Position numbers and translations under genes: made by a program. Below are positions 1 to 11,651 of a DNA stretch of 64,000 bases, in pieces. The stretch is taken from NCBI GenBank assembly GCA_963971305.1, contig OZ020309.1, positions 17,911,001 through 17,975,000 on the forward strand, given 5' to 3'. Under the pieces are notes generated by a model. The model had not been told where the DNA came from and ran no database searches. It saw nothing but the letters and a program-made list of their open reading frames with translations. Each line of letters opens with the position of its first letter. The stretch's first letter is position 1. The DNA is from Arcuatula senhousia. Taxonomy: Eukaryota; Mollusca; Bivalvia; Mytilida; Mytilidae.

Positions 1-1170
1 AAAAGAACATAAAACCCAAGAAATTAAAGTCCATAAAGGAATGAGGGACAAACATTAGAGCAAACTATGCAAAAGTGCATATGCATAATAAAGCGAATTC
101 CAATTAGAGGTGTCCCCGAAAAAGCTGATTGGTCGAACCTTCTGCTTGTCACGTCACCATATCAAACAACAAACTGCCATATTCTTTATAGAACAATGAG
201 AAAACTACACGACAAGAAACTTCACTAAGAAATAAAACACAAATTTAGTCCACAAGAATATGCTGTTCTTTTAAAAAGCCAACGAGTTATCCATATCATA
301 ACTTTTATAGGAATTTCAGGAAAATATCATCTGTCAAGTCTTGTGGTGAAAGAATTCTTTATACATGTTATAGTTGTTTTCATTGTTCTGAAAAATAAAT
401 AAATGCCGATTTATATACCAAAAGTACAAGTATCTTTATAAATGTACAATATAATAAACATAGTAAACATAGAGTAACCATTAGCATGATATTGGATTAA
501 AGTCTAATCTCGAACTAAACCTTGATCGTTAGTTAAAGATGAATCATGTGCAAATTTAAAATTAAAAAAAATTAACATCAGTCTAACTATTATAAAACAA
601 ATCATTCTACTTACATTTTGTTAGAGCTGTGTATAAAGATGTGTTTCCTTTCTCTTGAAAGTTTAAATCTATACTGATAAAGACTCCAACACACAGCGTG
701 TGGCAAACCACTAAACTTACAAATAGCTGGTTACCATGGTGATCTTACTGATAACGATGCAGGATAATTGCTTATCAAACATCTTGAGAAAATTAGTCAC
801 AGTATCGCTCGTGTTATACAACTAACATGCCATCGAAGATAATTAACAATGGAAAGAGATGCGTGTGTTTTAATATTTACCATCATTCTTTATCTTAAAA
901 AAAACCTTAAATACTAATAAGAAGAATAAACAACAACAAAACATTAAGAATAAATGATAACCAGTAAAAGTAAAAAAAAAAAACATTACTTAAAACAATA
1001 AAAAAAAACTGGACTTAAAAATAAGATAAAAATTTAGGTTTTTTTATGTTATTTCAGTATATTTTTCACTGTAATCTGTTCATACTCATTAATAATTGTA
1101 TACAGTATTCATGACGTTATAACTTGTCTTATTTGTTAGAGGTAAAATTTGACAAAAAACATATCAAAAA
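1..1170. other. AT-rich DNA without a recognisable gene
   Basis: No open reading frame of note, no splice-bounded exon and no clear repeat boundary can be seen. Poly-A and poly-T runs are frequent, notably at 890-1040. Confidence 0.5.
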
Positions 1171-1179
1171 CATGCTTCT

Positions 1180-1600
1180 AAAAAGGTTTAAAATTGTTAT
1201 TTAAAAACATTTCTATGCCATTCAAAACCATGTTTTAAAATGGTTATGAAAAGATGTAAACTTTGAATGTTTTAAAAACATTTTTATAACATTCCCATAA
1301 TATGTTTTTAAATCGTTATGAAAAGATAATATGGAAATGCTTTCTTAATGTTATTATAACATTTCAAAATAATGTTTTAAAATTGTTATAAAAAGATGTA
1401 AAATAAATTGTTATAAAAACATTGTTTAAACATTTCAAAAAACAGTTCAGAAAACTATTTTCCATCTGTTTTAAAGAAACGTTAATTAACCGTTTTTAAA
1501 TCATTCTTAAAAAATCAAAACATTTTTAAAATGTTTTAAAAATGTTTTTTAAAAACGTTTTCTTCGGACCTCAGAAATAACCAAATTAAAATGTTTTTAA
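1180..1600. repeat. Decayed AT-rich tandem repeat (AACATTTTTATAACATT-like units)
   Basis: The stretch is built from diverged units of roughly 60 bases that alternate AAAACATTTNTATAACATT with ATGTTTTAAAATNGTTATGAAAAGATGTAAA. At least four units can be followed by eye. Low complexity, probably non-coding. Confidence 0.55.
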
Positions 1601-1789
1601 AAGGGTTCGTGCTACATGGGTTTCTACGAAAATTCCCGGGAAAGGCCGATGTTCCGATTGATTGGTTTAATTAAAAGTTGTGCGAATTGTGCGAGATCAT
1701 GGAGATGAACATGATAGGGGTGATAAAACATGAAATGGTAATTGTCTGTGTTGGGGGAGTTTCGATCTCCCCCTTCTGGTCTTTAAATA

Positions 1790-2529
1790 TTGGTGGGATC
1801 CGACCGACTCTTATTTAACCATCAAATGTTCGATCTTCGACTTGTAAACATCAGAATGGAATTCCCAGCTGATCTAAACGCACTTCTGAAAACCGCCATT
1901 AAAGATGGAATGGAGCTCAAGTGGGCCTTCTCTTGCTCTGAGGGGAAGGTAGAAGTCAAGATGACATGGTTTCCGGCTGTTGAACCGCCCAAAAGGAAAG
2001 GACCCAGCCAGGCCCTGAAGGAATCTCCTGCCGCTCGGAGAAGAAACAAACGCCGTTTCGACCAGTTGAGGGAGACCAAGAAGGCCGTTGCCCCGAAACA
2101 AGTTACACAGTCTACACAGACAAGTCAGCAGATAAGAGAAGGACACCGACCAAATAAAAGGAAACTCAGAAGAAGAACGCTCTGAACGACGAAAGGATTG
2201 GACAAGTTCTGACCTTGTTCTCAACCCATAAAATCCGAAACTAGCTTGCAACCAAGTTAAGAACAGAAATTGTAATGGATTTAAACCGAGCCTAAACTTT
2301 GACATAAACACGATCGACTATGAGATCACACTTCCAGACACAGCGGACTACATGGAAGTTTTCGCAAGAGCTCCAACTCCTCAGGCAATGGACACCAAGC
2401 AAAAGAAAACAAGACGTAACCTACACATGTAGTATTTTGGTCAACGCCCGCGATACCCAGAAGGGTAGTCGGGGCCATAAACATCAAATCAATGTAGTTT
2501 GTAAAAACAGGTCTCGTTTGAACCTGTAA
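1790..2529 (+). pseudogene. Degraded gag-like ORF of a retroelement (tentative)
   Basis: A 131-residue ORF (1790-2185) is followed after a frame break by a second piece (2320-2529). The first begins with a strand/helix pattern around MEFPADLNALLKTAIKDG and WFPAVEPPKRK, then turns strongly basic with an RRRNKRRFDQL block. This resembles the amino-terminal proteins of retroelements common in marine invertebrates, in which a short folded part precedes a K-x-P-S...RRR tail. The second piece contains a TCSILVNARDTQKGSRGHKHQI stretch and continues the same coding strand. Base composition is clearly more GC-rich than the surroundings. An AATAAA signal lies near 2790. I cannot name the family; a cellular gene fragment remains possible. 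Confidence 0.35.
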
Positions 2530-3064
2530 ATAATAATGTAAGGGAGACAACGTCGTTTGCTTTTCGTACTGTCGCATACGTTGCAGAATACTGAAGGGAC
2601 ATAAAAAAAACCATGAGTAAAACTATAGCATACCGGGGCTAGTCCGAACTAACGCTAAAGACAGAAATCTATTGCTTCTTTTGTTCTGCACTTGCTATAA
2701 ATTCTGAATACATGTATGTAGTTTTCTTTTTTTTTTCAAATTTGTAATCTGAGTGATATGCGAGCATCTGAGTTAAAGGATGAAGAACAGAAATAAAAGC
2801 TATGTTTTTATTTCAATATTTATGATGAGATTTTTTGTTATTCGTGATTAATCCATTATACCCTTCTATCTCCCGATATTAACGATTCTGACAAATATTT
2901 CATATGCAAACGAATAAAACGCTCATGCACTTTGTAGTGTTTTCGCCTCAACTTTTTATACCTAAATTTGTGCTATTGTATTATATACTATAAGTATTCA
3001 TCTATGGATCTTAAATATGTAAAGACATACGACGTAACTGATAGTTTAAGGTGCATTTTAATAC

Positions 3065-4359
3065 AGCAATTGCCATCACTTGGTGTCGTCGTCGTCGTTG
3101 TCGTCTGTTGTCCGTCGTCTGTCGTCCGTTGACAATTTTTCAAAAAAAAACTACTGAACAGAATTTAATACAACTTGGTTTGGTTGATCTTTAGGATTTC
3201 CTGTACAAAAGTTGTGTTTCGATTTTCGATTCCTCAAAAACATGGCCGCCATTGCTAAAAATGGACCAGGGGAGGGGGTCAGACTACTGTTTTTGGCTTA
3301 TGAATCAAAAAGTATAATAGATAGATGAAATCTAATGCCACCTTACTGGTTCAGCATCAACAGTTCTACAAAAGTCTCCATATGGTCGAAGTTTTCAGAT
3401 GATGCCTTGAGGGGTTACAGTCCCTTAAAGGTGAAAAACAGTGTTTTTTCATGTTTATGTCCTATAGAATGAAAACTATTGCTGATAGAGAAAAGCTGTT
3501 GCTTGATTAAATGTTCAGCTCATTTAGCTCTACATAAGTCTCTATATAGGTTCGAAGTTGTCAGGTAACCCCTCATAGGGGTTACGGTCCCTAAATTTAC
3601 ATGTTTTCATGTTTTTGGCCTATAGAATGATGACTATATATATAGAAAAGATAGAGAAAAGCTTTTGCTTGCTTAAATGTTTTGCTCATTTAGCTCTAAA
3701 AAGTCTCCATAGGGTTGAAGTTGTAAGATGACCGACCCCTTATAGGGGTTACAGCCCCTAAAATAAGGTTTTTCATGTTTTTGGTCTATTATAGCAGATA
3801 GAGAAAAGCTGTTGCTTGATTAAATGTTCAGCTCATTTAGCTCTACATAAGTCTCTATATAGGTTCGAAGTTGTCAGGTAACCCCTCATAGGGGTTATGG
3901 TCCCTAAATTTACATGTTTTCATGTTTTTGGCCTATAGAATGATGACTATATATATAGAAAAGATAGAGAAAAGCTTTTGCTTGCTTAAATGTTTTGCTC
4001 ATTTAGCTCTAAAAAGTCTCCATAGGGTTGAAGTTGTAAGATGACCGACCCCTTATAGGGGTTACAGCCCCTTAAATAAGGTTTTTCATGTTTTTGGTCT
4101 ATAGCAGATAGAGAAAAGCTGTTGCTTGGTTAAATGTTCAGCTTATTTAGCTCTACAAAAGTCTTCATAAGGTTGAAGTTGTCAGATGACCCATTAAAGG
4201 TGAAAAATAATGTTTTTGGTCTATAGAATGAAAACTATTGCAGATAGAGAAAAAGAAAGATTTTTTTGCTTAAACATTCAGCTCATCTAGCTCTACAAAA
4301 GTCTTCATAGGGTTGACATCAAGACCAGATGAGCGATTTAGGCTCATGGCAGCTTCATG
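3065..4359 (+). repeat. Accordion-type dispersed repeat with internal ~160-bp tandem units
   Basis: The left end carries the CCATCACTTGG motif followed by a GTCGTC/GTCCGTCGTC tract. The body repeats a unit containing AGAAAAGCTGTTGCTTG, TTCAGCTCATTTAGCTCTAC, AAGTCTCNATA, GAAGTTGTNAGATGACC and CCTNATAGGGGTTA. Units recur near 3490, 3660, 3800, 3970, 4110 and 4250. The right end reads ACATCAAGACCAGATGAGCGA. A better-preserved relative in the same orientation is at 33154-34325. Confidence 0.75.
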
Positions 4360-4389
4360 TTGAGTTACATAATAAACAACGAAATATTG

Positions 4390-4552
4390 CACTTTTATTT
4401 AAATTTATTGTTTACATTAACTAATGCAATAGATTATTAATAATTTGTTTTATGTAATTCATTGAAAGCCTCTGATCCACAAAGACATTATAATTATGAA
4501 AACTGAGTTGTTTATTCGTGATCGTTCCTAGTCCAATCCGTATCCATTAACC
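4390..4552 (-). other. Lectin-1 3' exon with polyadenylation signal
   Basis: A TTTTGACAG acceptor precedes this conserved block, matched in lectin-2 at about 45825-46003. Its first codons would read V-N-G-Y-G-L-D-stop, against V-K-D-Y-G-L-D-stop in lectin-2. The preceding lectin exon already has a conserved stop, so in the main transcript this is 3' UTR. An AAATAAAAGTGC signal lies at the distal end. Confidence 0.55.
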
Positions 4553-5204
4553 TGTCAAAAAATAAAAATAACATGAATAAGGCACTTTAACTCAAATATT
4601 TAAGTGTTATGGGGTTTAAAAATCTGACCGTCCTATAAGGCGCACATGAGCCCGATAGGGCTGGCAGTTTTGGTGTTATGTAAAATGTAACGCGCTCATA
4701 GACACTTCAGAAAATCTTCAAAAGGGATCAGGTGGTTCATACACTAAGAAGGAAAGAGGGAAACTCCAATTTCGCCATTCATCTTCAAGAAAATTGCAAA
4801 AAGCTAGTATTCTAACCCGGTAAACCACCTTTTTACGGACCCTCAACTAGTGTTTCTACTTTTGAGGTAATTTTTTTGTAGAAATTGAAAATTCAATCTC
4901 TCAAAATATATTTGAATGCAAATTTTGGAAAGATATAGTATACTGAATCAGGCTTTGGAGGAAACAATGAAATCCCAGTTGGGTATATAAATATATTATA
5001 CCTGAAAGAGGAAATTAAACAAATTGAATGTCAATAACAAATTTATTGTCGTATCGATTATCGGCAAAATTTGTAGATATTCACTCCTTTTCATACATAA
5101 TGGACTGCGGATGAAAAGTCCCCCCTCCTCATTTAAAAAAAAAGTCTTGATCCCCTCGAGACAATCATACTTACCATCTACTACAAACATTATGAAATGA
5201 AAAT

Positions 5205-5400
5205 TAAAGGTTACAACAAATTTTCCGGAACGGGATGATCAGTCTCATAATTCCAGGGCAAAACAAGGCAACAACATACAAGAGAAATTGAAGATCGCAA
5301 TGGACCTGACTTGTATAATATTTCAAAAGAAATGGTAGGTTAAACCAGGTTTTTGTCCCCAAACCTCCTTTTTCCAATGCAATGGTAGGGTCTATGGAAT
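5205..5400 (+). repeat. Copy of a dispersed SINE/MITE-like repeat (GATCGCAATGGNCCTGACTT family)
   Basis: It shares with 7612-7770, 44375-44580 and 56033-56200 the order GATCAATCTCA, GACAAAAC, GATCGCAATGG, CCTGACTTG, CATTTCAAANGAAATGGTNGGTTAA and ACCAGGTTTT. It lies inside the last intron of lectin-1. The structural class is not resolved. Confidence 0.6.
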
Positions 5401-5690
5401 ACCCTCTATCATATTCCAAGTATTCAGAAAGAGTTTGTATGGTAGTAGAGAATATGTTTTTAGAGTACAGTGTTTACGAGAAAATTCCTTCCGTGTGCTC
5501 AGAGCTTATCAAATACTAGTAAGTTTCACATTCTTTGCAAATGAGATATGCTGTTTTTGTTCTAATGCAATTAAGTTTGGTGCATTTTTGCTTAAATGAA
5601 AACATATCGTGGATTTCATATCGCAACCTTCGGAGCATTTCATTGCTTCTTGATTTTTTTACAATTAATACTAACTTACCAGTTTGGGTT

Positions 5691-5917
5691 TTAACACAGT
5701 TTTTCACAAACGTATCTGAACCGTTTGGAGCAGTTTTCGTCGTTCCAGCGATAATTTAAATGTCGAGCCACTGTGACACAGTCTTCCCTGTTACGAAAGT
5801 TATTTGGTTCCAATGTTTTTGTTGCCCAGTCAGCAAAGTTTGCGAATACTGATGACCCAGTTATCGGATAGATGAAATCCCCTTCGTGGTACATGTCAGT
5901 TGCTCCAATCCAGTATG
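5691..5917 (-). CDS. Lectin-1 exon: carboxy-terminal half of the C-type lectin domain
   Basis: A TTTTTCAG acceptor opens the exon at 5917, and TAA at 5693-5691 closes it. It encodes the WIGATDMYHEGDFIYP core strand, an LEPNN stretch containing the EPN motif that fixes mannose-type specificity in the family, a REDCV cysteine, RWNDENC with the calcium-site WND motif, and a terminal YVCEKLC. Compared with lectin-2 it is nine bases shorter just before EPN and lacks the extra cysteine present there (KT in place of KRDGC). A strong GTAAGT donor follows a few bases after the stop, as in lectin-2. Confidence 0.88.
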
Positions 5918-6149
5918 CTGAAAAAGTATAGCTTTTTCAAAATCGACAATCTTTGAGGAAGTCTACTACTGCACCATCAGCGGAAGAAAAATGTTTTTTT
6001 TCAGCTGATTTAAGAAAATTTGTTGCTTAAAAGTTATTTTGGGAAGAGGAAAAATTCGAACGATGGTATTGTAGGGCATACTTTAGAACAACCATTATAC
6101 CAATTTATTTCAGTGAAGAACATTTTTTAACAGTTGGACGACGGACGAA

Positions 6150-6222
6150 CGAACGGACGACGGACGACAAATGATGGCATACACTGTAAAGCTCACATGG
6201 CCTTCGGCCAGTTGAACTAAAA
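6150..6222 (+). repeat. End fragment of a GACGAC-type dispersed repeat
   Basis: It has an ACGAACGGACGACGGACGAC tract, then AAATGATGGCATA and a hairpin-like GCTCACATGGCCTTCGGCCAGTTGAACT. This is the right-hand end of the family whose full copies lie at 8053, 53017 and 57951. Confidence 0.6.
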
Positions 6223-6240
6223 ATGTTGATCATAACTCAC

Positions 6241-6343
6241 GCTGTCTTCTGGCTCTGACCATGTTCCTGACGTAGTAGATCTTATTGATGTTGTACCACT
6301 CTGGAAACTCAACCAACTTTCCTCTCATACTTTTACATCTTTG
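6241..6343 (-). CDS. Lectin-1 exon: middle of the C-type lectin domain
   Basis: The exon is bounded by a TTTTTAG acceptor and a GTGAGT donor. It is 103 bases long, the same as its lectin-2 counterpart. It starts in phase 0 and ends in phase 1. It encodes QRCKSMRGKLVEFPEWYNIN and onward, including the conserved cysteine and the GKLVEF strand that follow the first helix of C-type lectin domains. Confidence 0.87.
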
Positions 6344-7145
6344 CTAAAAATCAAACACAAACAGTCATTTCTTTGTGGCATATGTACATTTTTATGTCTT
6401 TTCGACACTTCATAATGAAACATGATTTTCGCATATTTGTTTACAGACATATTTCTGAAAATGACAAAATGTAACTCGGGCGTTCTAATATCACAAAGAA
6501 AAAAGACAACATGAGTTAAAACAAATCCAGAACAACTTCAAATGCAATTAGTAACACGAGTTCAAGTCAAAACAAAAGTGTGCTAATGTGCTCTGGGTGA
6601 GCAGTTGTTTTTAAACAATTACTTGCTACTAAGGGAAAGTTAAAAACTTTGCAATTTTTCTGTATTCAGACGCCTTAACAACATGAGCGTTACTAAAAAA
6701 CACTTAAAACCTTTGCTTGCATTTTCTTCCTTTTGGAGGATTAATGAGTATCAAGATCGATGTTTAGGCGCTATGAAAAACAACGATTAAAATTCTGCTT
6801 TGACAAATTGCTCTCGATGTGCTTTGCAACAAGTAGATACTACTTTTTCATGATCAATGCAAATTCATTTGAAAGAGCAACCATTTGATTTTTTATGGGG
6901 CTATGTTGAAATATGAAATAAAAAGGGAGGATGCCAAAAATCAGGAAAAAAAGGCAGGATAGTGCTTTTCAATTAAAAAGGCAAGATGCAGTTTTTTGCT
7001 GATAAAATTATGGTAACCAGTCACCGATTTTTTCGAAATAAAAAGGCAGGATAAAAAAGATAGTCATAGCGCCCCTAAAATTCAAATGGTCTCTCCCTTA
7101 AGTAAATAGCTGATGCTTAAAGGGAACAGCATTGTTTCCATGTAC

Positions 7146-7255
7146 CTGAGCGCTATACCAATTTCTGGCGTCTTTACTGAAGAAAAAGCAGTATGACCTC
7201 CTCTGACGTCTGTAGTGAAACGTTCTAGAAACCCAACCTCTGCCACAATATTTGC
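7146..7255 (-). CDS. Lectin-1 exon: start of the C-type lectin domain
   Basis: The 110-base exon lies between a TTTTGTAG acceptor and a GTACAT donor. It encodes CKYCGRGWVSRTF, an arginine-rich loop, and SYCFFSKDARNWYSAQ: the CxxGW entry strand and YCF..W..A helix start of the lectin fold. Same length and phases as in lectin-2. Confidence 0.87.
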
Positions 7256-8052
7256 CTACAAAATAGATATGAAATAAAAAAACAGAAATGATTGGATTTC
7301 TAGTTGACCGACCTACCTGAAATCTAATCCCACGAGACCCTCTGAATATGCATACAAAAATATCTAGAGGGCGCTATAAGTTGAAACGAAATATTTGTCG
7401 TTCGCCCACCTCTCGACATTTATCATTTTATGACAACGCTTTTCACTCTCTGAAATCCAACAAAAACAAAAGATGCCACCGAACAATAGAATTCATACTG
7501 ATAATGATAAAATTATAACTAAGTTCACGAAATTATAGCAATTATACAAAATCAGGGGCGGATCCAGAAATGTTTGAAAGAGAAGGGGCCAGACTATTGT
7601 TGTCTACGGAATAAAGGTAATAACAAAATTACCGAACTTGGGGGATCAATCTCAGTGTCTAAGAGAAAAGACAAAACATGAAAGACACATCGAAATAGTT
7701 ATAGATCGCAATGGTCCTGACTTGGTACAGGCATTTCAAATGAAATGGTGGGTTAAGACGAGGGTGGTAAATGGGAGATCCCAACACAAAAACACGCGCT
7801 TAAAAATAGCGAAAACGAAGCACGAGTTATAAAAATCGCCAATCACGAAATACGGCAAAATTAACATGAAAAATTATGAAATTCAATCAAATTCTTTTGA
7901 TTTTTAAAAGTTTTTGAGAAAATAAACTGATTTCAACACGTTCCAGATTTTGAAGGAAAAACGTGATCACGCATGAGAAATAGGGTGTCCAAGACGAAAC
8001 ACGTGCTTAAATGAAGGCAAAAACGGATCACGTACAACCATGTCAACGCAAA
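7256..8052. repeat. Lectin-1 intron with hAT-type end and dispersed repeat copy
   Basis: At about 7554 the sequence CAGGGGCGGATCCAGAAA matches the usual end of hAT-type non-autonomous elements. From 7612 to 7770 there is a copy of the GATCGCAATGGTCCTGACTT repeat, apparently nested. No exon is seen. Confidence 0.5.
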
Positions 8053-9530
8053 ACAAGAGGCTCCCAAGAGCCTGAATCACTCACCTGAACTACTCAGATA
8101 CATATATTTGTAGATATGATATATCTTGGTTAGTTTTCAAGATATTGGGCTCAATAAGTGCAAATTTGGCAAAAATTAGGAAAAAGAACAATAACTCCCA
8201 CATCAGCAGTCAGATCTTTCCGAAATTTCAGGACAGGTAGATCTTAATATGCTGATCACATTTGATTCTTGCACAATTTTGATATCTGAAACCAGTTTTG
8301 AGTTATTAGCAAAAAAATGAAATTTGCCCCTATGTTCTATTTTTAGCCATGGTGGCCATGTTTTTTTACGAATCAAAAATCTGAACGATAGAGTTGTAGC
8401 ATATAAGCTATCGAACAGTGTGCCATGTTAAGATGCAGTTGGTCTTACCTTTTCAGACAAGTCAGGGGAAAAGTAATGAACAATGGTAAATATTGACACT
8501 TTAAGGGCCATAACTCCTAAAAGATATGGTTCTACAGCTTTGACCTAATTACATGAATTGTAGATCTTGATGTGCTTAATCATATGCAATTTGAATTTTT
8601 GAAATATCTTGTATAGTTTTCAAGATATAGGGCTAAATAAGTGAAAAATTTTGAAAAAAAATCCAGAAAAAGGGCAATAACTCCTATGTCGTTTGTTGGA
8701 TCTTCTTGAAAATTGCAGAGAAGGTAGATCTTGAGATGCTAATCACTTTTGTCTCCCATCAGAATTTTGATATCTGTTACCGTTTTTGAGTTAATTGCAA
8801 AAAACTGTAATTTGCCCCCTATGTTCTATTTTAAGCCATGGAGGCCATATTTTTTGACAAATCAAAAATCCGAACGATAGAATTGTAGCATTAATGCTAT
8901 TAAACAACTGTGCCAAGTTTCGTTGAAGTTGGATGTATGGTGTCAGACAAGTTAATCTTTGAAATTCAGGGTAAAAGTAATGAAAATGGTAAAATTGACG
9001 CTTTAAGGGCCATAATTCCTAAAAGAAATGGTTCTGCAGCTTTGACCTAATTACATGAAATGTAGATCTTGATGTGCTTAATCATATGCAATTTGAATTT
9101 TTAAAATATCTTGTATAGTTTTCAAGATATAGGGCTAAATAAGTGCAAAATTTTTAAAAAATCCAGAAAAAGGGCAATAACTCCTACATCGGTTGTTGGA
9201 TCTTCTTGAAAATTCCCGGGCAGGTAGATCTTGAGGTGCTGATCACTTTTATTCAAGCCAGAATTTTGATATCTGTTACCGTTTTTGAGTTATTTGCAAA
9301 AAACTGCAATTTACTCCTATGTTCTATTTTTAGCCATGGCAGCCATGTTTTTCAACGAATCAAATATCCCCACGCTAGTTTTATACTACCTATGCTAATT
9401 AACAACTGTGCCAAATTTAAAAGCCATTGGACTTATGGTATTAGAGGAGTTAATGTTTGATAAATGTTAACGACGACGGACGACGGACGCCAAGTGATGG
9501 CAATAGCTCACCTTCGGTCCAGGTGAGCTA
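8053..9530 (-). repeat. Full-length accordion repeat with terminal hairpins, in lectin-1 intron
   Basis: One end is AAGAGGCTCCCAAGAGCCT (a small hairpin) plus GAATCACTCACCTGA. The other is GACGACGGACGACGGACGCC, then AAGTGATGGCAATAGC and a hairpin TAGCTCACC...GGTGAGCTA. Internally a unit of about 500 bases repeats: CTTTAAGGGCCATAA, GGTTCTRCAGCTTTGACC, GTAGATCTTGATGTGCTTAA, GGGCAATAACTCCTA and GTTCTATTTTNAGCCATGGNGGCC. The short ORF inside is not taken as a gene. Confidence 0.8.
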
Positions 9531-10755
9531 AAAAAACGAGAAATAAAATCAAAATCATGAAAATAACCCTTTGCCATCCCCGAAGACGAAAAGGTGGGTT
9601 CCAGGTTAATTTTGCTTAAAATCCGCACGAATATTACAAAGTTTCCAGGGAAAGGTTAGTCTCGAACCCAAACTCATACTACCAAGGTAGTGAGTCTGGG
9701 AAAACACCTATTGATTTCTCGTAACCACTAGGTGGCGATCGTTATACTTTTTAAACTTTACCACGTGTGTATATGACGTGTTTAGCATACAAAATTCATT
9801 TCAATCTAAAATAAACCAACTTTAGAAACTCAACGTTTCATTGGTCATCCTTGGTTTTTGAAGACTGGTTCTGTAAAATCAAGAATCGGATTGGCCGAAC
9901 ATGCATGGTTTTGTAATCAAGAATGTCCCCATTTTTGACTCCAATAAACATAAACAAAATCCAAAACCAAGTAGACGCCCATGAGTACAATCTAACCTTA
10001 AAGCGATTTTTTTTCATAGTTTACAAAACTATCATGTGTTCAAAAATGTAAAATTGGATGTCTTATTATGAAATAAGAAATATTATGTTATTTGAAAACA
10101 GCTCACAGCAATTCGAGAAGTTATCTCGCTGTTGCATTTGCATAAATTCACTGAACCATAGGCACGGAATTCTGAAAATACGGTTGAATGATTTTCGTCG
10201 AACACTATGATAAAGCCTGAAAGTACTCCGAACGCACACATAACAAACTAGGTAATGGGACTGTCCCAGACTCTTATCATCTATTGATAAGCGTCTGGGT
10301 GACCAAGACTAGGGAAAGGTGTGGGGTCAAACCCCCGGAACCCCTCTGCATCCGCCATTGAAAGTAACAAAAAGATGAAAAATTAAAAATGCCAAGCTGT
10401 GTATCAATAAAACTTTCAATATCTTTATGCTACATGTCTATATATCAAGAGGTAACCCATTTTTACGCATAGTAGCATTTGAAACAAATTATTGGGCGAC
10501 CAAAAACCAAGTGTATAGAAAGAGGCGTAATCTACCAAAGAGTTTGAATAAGGAAACCAAAACCTGGCCCATACAAGGAAAGGAATCAAGGTGTTTTTAA
10601 ACACTTTTGAATTTACATAATCGGATATCTAAAATATAATGCATATATACTTGTAATGAGTATAGTACAGTTCTTGTTAGAAATGTCTGACACCGACAAG
10701 TTAATTTATAGGTACTGCATAACTGTATTAGTCAAACCAAATTATCGCAATTAAA
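9531..10755. other. Remainder of lectin-1 intron, no gene seen
   Basis: Unique-looking AT-rich intronic sequence. No convincing exon or complete repeat. Confidence 0.45.
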
Positions 10756-10778
10756 CTACATGTCTTTCATATACTCAC

Positions 10779-11200
10779 ATCTTGAAAGCGTTCCAGCGGA
10801 CCGACTTTTGTTCAAAGCTCTTGAATTTACGTCATTTTCCGAAGCACCCTCAAGTAATTCTTCCTCTTCGACTGATCTTTCTGTTGGGTCATCGTTGGTT
10901 TCATCTAAAGATCTGTCTTCGACACCAGCCAACCACTTTGAAAAATCTACTGGGTCAATTTTTGTGTCGTCTGCGGCTGTTTCTCGTAAATCAGGTACGA
11001 CGTCTAGAGGTTCCTCGGTATCTTCTACAGGATTCTCAAGAATGGTTCTCGCAGTTTCGTCGGTTTCATCGTCAGGAGTTTCGTCGCTTCTCATTGACAA
11101 ATCCTCGTCAACATCCTCAATATTCAACACATCTGATTTTCCAACAAGGGTTTCAAGCTCTCGTTCGATCTCTTGGACACGTGACGCCTGAACGCTATCA
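10779..11200 (-). pseudogene. Lectin-1 first coding exon, 3' part: acidic pro-region
   Basis: Reading from 11200 down, the codons give SVQASRVQEIERELETLVG, then a strongly acidic stretch (DVDEDLSMRSDETPDDETDE...), a conserved DDTKIDPVDFSKWLAGVEDR block, and SRALNKSRSAGTLSR before a GTGAGT donor at 10778. Lectin-2 has the same order of blocks at 50480-50099. The low-complexity acidic spacer differs by small in-frame indels, while the FSKWL and SRALN blocks are conserved. At 11200 the homology stops dead and the transposon array begins; the final ATCA (11197-11200) is repeated at 29142-29145. Function of the pro-region is unknown; a propeptide or oligomerisation segment is possible. Confidence 0.85.
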
Positions 11201-11651
11201 GGTACGAGTACACAATTATCGCCCTTGGATTTTCGTTGTCCACGAATATAGTTCTATTAAAAATAGTACCTATGAACAAGTATTGTGTGTGTGTGTTCTA
11301 TTCACTTTTAGAGGTTGATTTTGGTCTCAAATTGATGTCACAGTAATGAAGAAATTTAATGACATCCTTAAAAATCCAAATTCAATTGGGAAAGGTAGCT
11401 CTTTATTGCACAAAAAGGGGGGAGTTTTGCTTTTCGGAAGCTCTCAGATTTTATCCCCTCTAGGACCCCAGAATTTTCAACTGTCAAAAAAGTTTGATAT
11501 CTTTGAAAGGAGAATTTGTTGGATTATTTGTTTGCAATTGTGGTAATGAGAAAGTGTGTTTAAAATTATTTGGTTTGAGCAGGTGCAATTTTTTTAAAAT
11601 GAAATTTTCTTTTATTGAACAAAGAGGGAAAATTAAATGTGGTCTCGTACC
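11201..11651. repeat. Segment A: 451-bp terminal direct repeat of the array
   Basis: It begins GGTACGAG and ends CTCGTACC (8-bp perfect inverted ends). It contains a TATTAAAAATAG stretch, a (GT)n run, AAAAGGGGGGAG, and AATGAGAAAGTGTG. Reading on from its right end, B starts TAATGGGTGGCC; a TGG three bases after the repeat is where an LTR primer-binding site would lie, but I cannot match it to a tRNA, and no polypurine tract precedes the next A (GAGGTTAATA). Confidence 0.75.

Noticed and set aside
1822..2577. Minus-strand ORFs across the gag-like fragment
   Set aside because: Antisense to the better supported basic plus-strand ORF; no motifs.
7554..7600. Complete hAT-type MITE in a lectin-1 intron
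   Set aside because: Only one end (CAGGGGCGGATCCAG) was found; the opposite end was not located, so only a fragment is noted.
10760..11318. Serine-rich plus-strand ORFs opposite the lectin-1 pro-region
   Set aside because: They are the antisense shadow of the acidic coding exon; lectin-2 shows the same artefact at 50128-50469.
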